NCBI GenBank assembly: GCA_016256075.1
Contig: SDVU01000503.1
Span: forward strand, 1-12,810
DNA length: 12,810 nucleotides
Source: Dictyocoela muelleri
Taxonomy: Eukaryota; Microsporidia
Reading direction: 5' to 3'
Shown: piece by piece, positions 7,430 through 12,810 of the stretch
Layout: every line of letters starts with the position of its first letter
How positions within the stretch are numbered: the first letter of the stretch is position 1
Made by a program: the position numbers and the translations under genes
Notes under the pieces: model-generated
What the model was told of the DNA's origin: nothing
Databases searched by the model: none
Seen by the model: the letters and a program-made list of their open reading frames with translations, nothing else

Positions 7430-7660
7430 AAAGTTTAATATTCAAGTTTATTATAAAACTTTATTATTAAAGTTTAATATTAAACTTTATTATTAAAGTT
7501 TAAAATTCAAGTTTATTATAAAACTTTATTATTAAAGTTTAATATTAAACTTTATTATTAAACTTTACTATTAAAGTTTATAATTAAAGTTTAATTTAAA
7601 GTTTATTATTAAAGTTTAATATAAAAATTTATTGAAAAGTTTATTATTAAAATTTACTTT
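7430..7660. repeat. AAAGTTTA-type satellite with 65-bp higher-order unit
   Basis: The basic units AAAGTTTA/TAAACTTT and TTATTATTAAAG repeat throughout, so the array is built of small inverted units. A 65-base higher-order unit starting ATTCAAGTTTATTATAAAAC occurs at 7440-7504 and 7505-7569 with almost no difference. Its right edge grades into the AAAATGTTTAGTTC module next to the hairpin element. Confidence 0.85.
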
Positions 7661-7663
7661 AGA

Positions 7664-7755
7664 AAAATGTTTAGTTCGGATATGCGGCAACTCGCCCAAT
7701 GTGACGGGTTGCCGCGATTTCGGTCCAAATTCTAACTCTTACATTATTTTGTTAA
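7664..7755 (-). mobile_element. GC-rich hairpin element, uninterrupted copy
   Basis: The core GCGGCAACTCG...CGGGTTGCCGC at 7684-7715 is an 11-bp stem with one mismatch and a ten-base loop, standing out in AT-rich DNA. The reverse complement of the segment (AATAATGTAAGAGTTAGAATT, GGACCGAAATCGCGGCAAC, CATTGGGCGAGTTGC) matches 10090-10155 closely. The outer sequences are also partly inverted (TTAGTTCGGA against TTAGAATTTGGA). Together with the second copy it qualifies as a small foldback MITE. Confidence 0.6.
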
Positions 7756-7878
7756 ATTAAAAAAAATGTAATGAGAAATACAAAAAAAATATGATTGTTT
7801 GATATTAAATTTTCAAAAAAGAGAAAAAAATAATTAAATTTAAAATAATGGAATTAAAATCATAGAAATATTAATTTG

Positions 7879-7953
7879 GGTCATTTATCTATATATGTCG
7901 GTATAAAAAAAACATGTCGGTATAAAAAAACATGTGGATATCGGTATAATTTT
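7879..7953. repeat. Left terminal inverted repeat of the Merlin-type element
   Basis: GGTCATTTAT is followed by two ATGTCGGTATAAAAAAAC units and a third, altered unit (ATATCGGTATAA). It pairs with 8950-9036. Confidence 0.85.
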
Positions 7954-8004
7954 TTTTTAAAAAAAGTAATTTATTAACTTTAAGAAGATTTCTAAAGACA
8001 AGAA

Positions 8005-8932
8005 TCAAGTGATTAAAACATAGATTTTTTTTTCAAATTGTTTATTAAATGCAAACTCATATAAGTATCCCTGTAAAAAATCTGATGTAGTACCATGTTG
8101 TTTTCAGATATTATTTTTTAAATGAGGCCGACAGCTTTCTATTGTTTATGCGTGAATATTAGGGTCATTAGGGTCTACAAAATGCAGACTGTGAAAAACT
8201 ACCATATCCACATATCTTTCCCAGTCTTCTTACCTATTGTATGAAGCCCAATCATCTGTCATTATAATTGTATTAGGCAGCACATGTGAAACAATAATAG
8301 GAATAATAGTTGAGGCTTTCTATCTGTCAATATGAAAAAATGGCAATTTCCCGGAATTTTCTTTCAATCATTCCCAATACCAATTGTTGCACTCTAAATC
8401 CATATCAATTATTTTTTTAAAGAAAAATATTTAGCAATTTCAACAATTTTTTTATTGCCCGATGCGTCTAGTCCACCTAGTTCTAAATAATTAGCTAAAA
8501 GACGGCCTTGAATAATCTCTCTTAAATCTAGACAGAAATTTTTTATTATGTTTTTAGAATTATTTAGTAAAAAAACCATATCATTTTGTAAAACATTGCG
8601 GAAAAATTTTCGAGTTAATCTTAATAGCAAGCAAATAGGGGTTTTATAGTTCTCAAAGAAAGAATAATATCTACAACTATTTTCCTTCTTACAGCTTTTA
8701 CAATACCATACATAGCCATCTTTTGTTCTAGACTTTTTTTATAATTTCCATTTCTCTAGTACATATACAAATACAATTCTTATGTATAAGCCCTTTGTGC
8801 TAAATACTGTAGGCATCCGATGTTGTTTCTTGCTTCAAAAATAAATAAAAATTCTTTGTTGAATTTGATATCAATAATTTCAGACTCTGTAAAACGTCTC
8901 TCACATAATTTTAATATTTTTTTTCTGCTCAT
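8005..8932 (-). pseudogene. ISXO2-like (DDE_Tnp_IS1595) transposase, broken
   Basis: About 309 codons from ATG at 8932 to TGA at 8005, the usual size for the family. Parts in order: CLQYLAQRAY; a zinc ribbon (CICICTREME, then GYVWYCKSCKK); the 73-codon open piece at 8409-8630 ending in VEIAKYFSLKK (family VEIDESxFxxRK); LPNTIIMTDDWASYN with the second catalytic Asp; FHSLHFVDPNDPNIH and TIESCRPHL with the third acidic site; and a C-terminal GYLYEFAFNKQF. The first catalytic Asp has become Ala (GAT to GCT). A frame change lies near the zinc ribbon and another past 8409. Stops fall after WASYNR, after NIHA and after HLKNNI. It cannot make active enzyme. Confidence 0.88.
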
Positions 8933-8949
8933 AAAAAGGTGGTTTAAAA

Positions 8950-9036
8950 TTTTTTTTATACCGACATATTTTTTTATACCGACATATTTTTTTATACCGA
9001 CATGTTTTTTATACTGACATATATTTATAAATGACC
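8950..9036. repeat. Right terminal inverted repeat of the Merlin-type element
   Basis: Read inward on the minus strand it is GGTCATTTATAAATATATGTC, with four GTCRGTATAAAAAAA-type units against two to three in the left repeat. The open frame at 8820-9017 on the plus strand is an artefact of these units. Confidence 0.85.
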
Positions 9037-9154
9037 TTAATTTGAATTCTTTATATAATATATATGATTTAAAATAAAATTACTAAAATATTAATAAATT
9101 CACAATTAGTTTTAATACTAATGTTTTACCAATTTTATAATAAATCATCTATAT

Positions 9155-9469
9155 CAGGGGTCGGCAACATTTTTATTGAAAATTGACTCATGATCTTAGC
9201 AAAAACACAGATGGGTATAAGTTATACTAAATAAATAAAAAACACATTTAAGGTCAAAAAACTATTTGATTCTATATAGACTTTTCATAAAATTTCTTGC
9301 TTAAATTTGCACATTTATTAACTTTAAAACTAATTAACATAAAATTAAAGCTTTTAAGCGTAGATGATTACTAAAATTTTTTTTGGTAAAATATTTAAAC
9401 ATCTCTCGGGTACATCCAAAAACTTTCGCGAGTACAATATACTCGCGAACACGCTGTTGCCGACTCCTG
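9155..9469. mobile_element. hAT-type MITE, 315 bp
   Basis: The ends CAGGGGTCGGCAACA and (inverted) CAGGAGTCGGCAACA differ at one of 15 bases. CAGGGGTCGGCAAC is a classic terminus of hAT elements. There is no coding capacity. The flanks ATCTATAT and ATCGAATA agree only partly, so the target duplication has decayed or an end has shifted. Confidence 0.8.
9425..9449. repeat. Perfect subterminal hairpin in the hAT-type MITE
   Basis: TTCGCGAGTA and TACTCGCGAA form a perfect 10-bp stem around the loop CAATA, 20 bases from the element's right end. Subterminal hairpins or repeats in hAT elements can be transposase-binding sites. That role is inferred here. Confidence 0.75.
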
Positions 9470-9611
9470 ATCGAATAAGGTATATAAATTAATATTTTTA
9501 TAATTTTAATTCTATTATTTAAAATTTAATTAATTTATTTTTCTCTTTTTTTTGAAAATTAAATACTTAACAATCATATTTTCTGTATTTTCAATTACAT
9601 TTTTTAATTGA

Positions 9612-9625
9612 ACCAAATAATGTGA
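9612..9625. repeat. Left 14-bp target-site duplication of SINE copy 4
   Basis: ACCAAATAATGTGA here is repeated exactly at 10086-10099. The two copies bracket the 460-base SINE. Confidence 0.9.
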
Positions 9626-10085
9626 AGTCAGATAGCTCCGTGGTTAACACTCTTGAATGTAAATTTTAAGTATCGCGTGTTCGAATCCCACTGACGTCAC
9701 TCTTACATAAATAATGAGGGAATGACATTAAGCGGTCAAACTATATAATTATAGTATAATATACAGTTGTTCAAGTGTGTAGTATAACTAATTAAAACTT
9801 GGTCTAATATGACAATGTAGCAGAAGGGACTCTCTTAGGTGTGATATGAGTGCGGAAATGCATCTCGGCAAAAAAAGTAGTGAAAAATATAAAATCAGGA
9901 AAAGCCACTAATTACCTGTATCCTGCTGAGTCATTGATAAACGAAGATCGCGTATACATCTGGGCTTATGAGTAGCTTAGGAAGTGACGTATTATTGGAA
10001 CACCAATAACCAAAGGTCACAGACTACGGTAGGAGACAACTCTCCGGGTTGGCAGCTATAGATGTTGTCAATATGTAATATATAT
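9626..10085 (+). mobile_element. tRNA-derived SINE, copy 4 (full length)
   Basis: This is the reference copy, 460 bases between perfect 14-bp target duplications, the sign of LINE-driven retrotransposition. A tRNA-like head (9627-9696) is followed by a body of unknown origin with the blocks GACATTAAGCGGTCA, ACTTGGTCTAATATGACAA, CATCTCGGCA, ATTACCTGTATCCTGC, GAGTCATTGATAAA and GATGTTGTCAATATGTAA. The tail is a short TA run, not poly(A), so the partner LINE is presumably not an L1-like poly(A) recogniser. It encodes no protein. It is the youngest of the copies judged by its duplications and intact A/B boxes. Confidence 0.92.
9627..9696 (+). promoter_or_regulatory. RNA polymerase III head of the SINE (A box and B box)
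   Basis: The A box is TAGCTCCGTGG (9633-9643) and the B box GTTCGAATCCC (9679-9689). GTCAG at the 5' end pairs with CTGAC just past the B box, as a remnant acceptor stem. A stem CTTGAA/TTTAAG with seven-base loop TGTAAAT can stand for the anticodon arm, with TAA at the anticodon position, but this assignment is tentative. The T stem pairs poorly, so this is a tRNA-derived promoter, not a working tRNA gene. Confidence 0.8.
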
Positions 10086-10165
10086 ACCAAATAATGTGAG
10101 AGTTAGAATATGGACGAAATTGCGGCAACTCTCCCCATTGGGTGAGTTGCTGCATTGCCAAAATT
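10086..10165 (+). mobile_element. GC-rich hairpin element, copy split by SINE copy 4
   Basis: It begins with the right-hand target duplication and continues GAGTTAGAATATGGACGAAATT. The stem-loop GCGGCAACTC...CCC-ATT-GGG...GAGTTGCTGC follows at 10121-10152. It is the reverse complement, with scattered differences, of 7678-7750. The left end of the element lies before the SINE, at about 9612-9625. Confidence 0.65.
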
Positions 10166-10194
10166 TATTAAGAAGGGTCTATGCAAAAGTTTAT

Positions 10195-10580
10195 TTTAAA
10201 GTTTATTATTAAAATTTATTTTTAAAAAATGTTTTGTTCTACAATAGTTGGTCACTCCCTATTTTTGAGAAAATATCTGGCCATAAGTAGAAAGTACATG
10301 ATTTTTATTTGAAATAAGCCTAAAATTGAAAGTTTTCTCTACTTATAACGATAATAATCTTTTATCGGCTAAATAGAGAGGTTTCAAAAAAGTTTCCATT
10401 CCACGGAAATTTTTTAGAACTTCTCTATTTAGCCGATAAAGAATTTTTATCAGAATAACTAAATAGACTTTCAATTTTATGCATATTTCAAATAAGAATC
10501 ATGTAATTTATAATTATGGAAAGAGATTTTTTTCTAAAAATCTGAGGGGTGACTAACTTATGGAGAACTAAACATTACTT
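10195..10580. mobile_element. Long-palindrome (foldback) MITE B
   Basis: The arms are about 170 bases each around a centre near 10398. Matching parts include TAGTTGGTCACTCCC against TAAGTTAGTCACCCC, CATGATTTTTATTTGAAAT against CATGATTCTTATTTGAAAT, AAAATTGAAAG in both, and TTTATCGGCTAAATAGAGA in both without change. TA dinucleotides at 10245-10246 and 10559-10560 could be an inner Tc1/mariner-like boundary, but the symmetry goes on outward through AATGTTTTGTTCT against AATGTTTAGTTCT. There is no coding capacity. The core resembles MITE A. Confidence 0.8.
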
Positions 10581-10789
10581 TGAAAATGAATTTTGATGTT
10601 TTTTTTTGGATCTTGCACAAATAATCCCCTTTAAAAAAAGATTTTGTTTTTATTTTTAAACTTTTAAATATTTAAAAAATCATAATTAAATTAATTTTTA
10701 ATAAATTAATTATTTTTGTTAATGAATAAAATAAAAATATTTTATGAATCAAATTTTATATAAACAAGAATTTTTTGCAGATAATTAAT

Positions 10790-11160
10790 TTTGTTATTAA
10801 AATAATACCATATTTCTTTCAGTAAATCGCCTCTTTTGAGAGTTTTCACACCCATACTCATCTTATTCTATCTTTTTATCAGATTATGAAATGACTCAAC
10901 TGCCTCTGTGTTTACATCTGTCTTATGATTTATAAATTTGTATTTGTAGCAGACTGTACTATGATCATTGAAAAAACTCTTCAATTACATTAGGATCTAT
11001 GTTCATCTGACGAAATTATACTATTTAAAGCGACTTGAGAACAAATTATTCGAACTATTGTAGATTCTAATTTGTCATCAATAATAGTCGCAAAAACCTT
11101 TTTAATTTAATTTTAAGACTCAATGATCATAATGCATCGTTTTTATTTTTAGAAGACCGA
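10790..11160 (-). pseudogene. Second ISXO2-like transposase remnant, different family
   Basis: The C-terminal half of an IS1595-type DDE transposase can be read on the minus strand. KNKNDAL-SLSL and VFATIIDDKLESTIVRIICS are followed by SQVALNSIISSDEHRS with the second catalytic Asp (10991-11014). Then come KYKFINHKTDVNTEAVESF, HNLIK with the third acidic site (about 10874-10918) and MSMGVKTLKRGDLLKEIWYY. Stops and at least one frame change break it. The N-terminal half, with zinc ribbon and first Asp, could not be traced, and no terminal repeats were found. The wording differs strongly from the element at 8005-8932, so this is a separate lineage. Confidence 0.78.
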
Positions 11161-11599
11161 CTCTGTGACTTTTCTATACTCTTAAGTATTGTATAATATA
11201 TCTGGAAAATTCTACCGATACAACTAATTTTATCTGAATAAATCAGGATCGGGAATACATTTTACGATTTTGTAAATATTTTTTTAAATTTTTATCCTGT
11301 ATAATTGATGTAATTATTTAGTTATATCAAGGGATCCTTGCAATATAAGATATGAATATTTTACAAATATTTCACAATGGATAATTTATATCCTCGACGA
11401 ACTTCTCTTTCTTATAGAAAAATATTTTTTCATAATTACAATAATAAATTTCTACGTCTCGTTTCGCTCTGAGGGCGAATCGAGGCGTTTTCGACAAAAA
11501 TATATTTTGTATACTTTTAAAGCATAATATAGATCACGGAAAACCTATAATAATATCGTCAAAAAGAGATAGAAAATTCTTTTATATAATGTATATAAG
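11161..11599. other. Stretch between two transposase remnants
   Basis: It should hold the missing N-terminal part of one or both neighbouring transposases, but no motif was readable. It contains the GC-rich hairpin at 11454-11488. Confidence 0.4.
11454..11488. repeat. GC-rich 14-bp hairpin
   Basis: ACGTCTCGTTTCGC and GCGAATCGAGGCGT pair over 14 positions with one T-T mismatch and one G-T wobble, around the loop TCTGAGG. It is by far the most GC-rich spot in the surrounding kilobase. It may be the core of a decayed hairpin element or a structured transcript end. Confidence 0.75.
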
Positions 11600-12810
11600 T
11601 ATTCGGTCATGAATGAAAATCACATAAATGTATCCTGTGGGTGTTTTAATCATAAATGAAGCAGCTCAGTAGTAACTTCAAATAATTATACAATTTTAAG
11701 TAATAAATTAATACCACTTATAAAATTTTGGAGATAACGAAACTTTATACATCAAATAAATTAAAAAAGAAGTTCTTTAATTGCTGAATAAACACCAAAG
11801 AACATTGTGAATTATGAAATCAAAGATTTATTCCCAGAAGCAATAATAAAATCGAACAAATATGGGAACCTTCGGAAAATTGAGAAAAAACTTAAAAAAT
11901 ATGAAAAATTTTATAATTGATAAGTAATTTGATATTTGTGAATTAATTAAACGAACAAAAAGGAGAGATCTTTTAACATTTATATGATTACTGGGTCGAA
12001 TGTTAAGATCGCATTATAATATTTAGTACAAAAGAAAATTTATATCATCTATTTTTGTGTTCAAATTGGATCGCTGATGGAACATTCTGATCATTTCATG
12101 GTAATTTTTATTAAATATATACAATTTTAGGCCTTTTTGAAAATAGTTTTTTTCCGTTAGTTTATTTTATTATGAAAAGAAAAACGTAAAGCCTATATGA
12201 AAAAGAATTTTCTTAAAAAAATTATTACTTACCCAAAAAGAATTATTTTTGATTTTGAACAAACAGAGCTAATAGAATTTAAAAATTTTTGTCTGAAACA
12301 CAAATAAACGTTTTTTTTTTCATTTTGTCAGAATATATACAGATTTCTAAAAAAAATAAACTAGTTGATCATTACTACGAAAATAATTCATTTAGAAATG
12401 ATGTAAAAATTATTTGTGTATTTTCTTTTTACCACCCAATTAAATACCAAAAAATGTTCTTCTTTATGAAGAATATTTAAAGAATAAAAGCTATAACAAG
12501 AATATTTTTGAAATTTGGAATTGATTTAAAAAACTTTATTTAAATAATGATTTCAAAGAACGTATTAATGTTATTTCAATAAAATTTTGTAGCTCCTATT
12601 CAAGAATTTTGTCTAATTGTCCTCTTAAAACCAATGTAATTGAAGACTGACACCGATCATTGAATTTTAATATTCGTATTCCTCATCCAAGCATAACAAT
12701 TTTAGTATAAGAATTGAAAAAGTAGCAAAAAAAAAAGTTGAATTTGAAATTATTAAATTACTTCACAACCGATATACAGTTACAAATAATCTAAATAATT
12801 TTTTACTATT
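11600..12810 (+). pseudogene. MULE transposase remnant, cut by the window end
   Basis: The DDE domain of a Mutator-like (MULE) transposase is recognisable in pieces. CSNWIADGTF (12058-12087) carries the first catalytic Asp. QIYTILGLF and FFPLVYFIMKRKT follow, then YPKRIIFDFEQTEL with the second Asp (12251). Next are FFHF with the His of the family's C..H element (the Cys is not visible), KLVDHYYENNSFRNDVKIIC, and TNVIED-HRSLNF at 12630-12662 with the catalytic Glu (12642); the usual Trp after it is now TGA. KVAKKKVEFEIIKLLHNRYT ends the window. Upstream, LFPEAIIKSNKYGNLRKIE (11840s) matches the pre-catalytic region, and a Cys/His patch near 11632 may be the DNA-binding end. Many frame changes and stops make it dead. 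The frame at 12289-12480 is part of it. Confidence 0.82.

Larger units (their letters stand above)
7879..9036 (-). mobile_element. Merlin-type (IS1016/ISXO2-like) DNA transposon, decayed
   Basis: This is a full-length 1158-bp element. The termini GGTCATTTAT and ATAAATGACC are perfect inverted repeats. Both sides carry TTAATTTG (7871-7878 and 9037-9044), a perfect 8-bp target duplication of the length known for Merlin, whose ends typically begin GG. The inverted repeats extend about 75-85 bases and hold tandem ATGTCGGTATAAAAAAAC units. The single minus-strand transposase gene inside is broken. The clean target duplication shows the insertion has stayed in place without rearrangement at its ends. 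Confidence 0.9.

Noticed and set aside
7430-7660. CRISPR-like array
   Set aside because: There are no unique spacers between repeats; the units are contiguous AT satellite in a eukaryotic setting.
8820-9017. 65-codon plus-strand gene with repeated FIPTYF
   Set aside because: The peptide repeat is the translation of the GTCGGTATAAAAAAA units in the transposon's right inverted repeat.
9627-9696. tRNA gene with TAA anticodon
   Set aside because: The T stem does not pair well, and a leucine tRNA would need a long variable arm. It is bounded by SINE target duplications.
12289-12480. Independent 63-codon gene
   Set aside because: KLVDHYYENNSFRNDVKIIC is part of the broken MULE transposase and continues in order with motifs in other frames.

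Overview
The window is a very AT-rich stretch of eukaryotic DNA with two short intronless host genes and a dense load of mobile-element remains. It looks like a microsporidian, specifically one with an enlarged, repeat-filled genome. The evidence is a shortened RRS1 gene with CCC directly before its ATG, a Lys/Asn/Glu-rich orphan protein with one membrane segment, and decayed ISXO2-like (Merlin/IS1595-type DDE) and MULE transposases of the kind known from such genomes. The species cannot be told from this sequence alone.

Layout. 1-375: 3' part of a tRNA-derived SINE on + and an inverted fragment of the same family. 640-1050: RRS1, a 60S ribosome assembly factor. 1088-1183: 48-bp tandem repeat. 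1667-2560: second SINE, split by a 428-bp hAT-type MITE with near-matching 8-bp target duplications. 3072-3528: third SINE, on -. 4023-4327: long-palindrome MITE. 4470-6318: the orphan gene on -, as a 504-codon frame followed by a second frame; they meet at a run of nine A and are probably one gene of about 615 codons. 6330-6450: inverted repeat and perfect palindrome just upstream of it. 6828-6930: small hAT-like MITE. 7430-7755: AAAGTTTA-type satellite plus a GC-rich hairpin element. 7879-9036: a complete-length but decayed Merlin-type transposon with perfect 8-bp target duplications. 9155-9469: another hAT-type MITE. 9626-10085: a full-length SINE with a perfect 14-bp target duplication, sitting inside a second copy of the hairpin element. 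10195-10580: second long-palindrome MITE. 10790-11160: remnant of a different ISXO2-like transposase on -. About 11600 to the window end: MULE transposase remnant on +, cut by the edge.

How it fits together. The two host genes have no visible functional link. The rest records layered transposition: hAT into SINE, and SINE into hairpin MITE, with a second hairpin-MITE copy preserving the uninterrupted site. The strongest candidate for something undescribed is the roughly 460-bp SINE family, with an RNA polymerase III A/B-box head, a unique body and a short TA-rich tail. It is present as four copies and a fragment in under 13 kb. No retrovirus-like, Polinton-like or toxin fossil was recognised.
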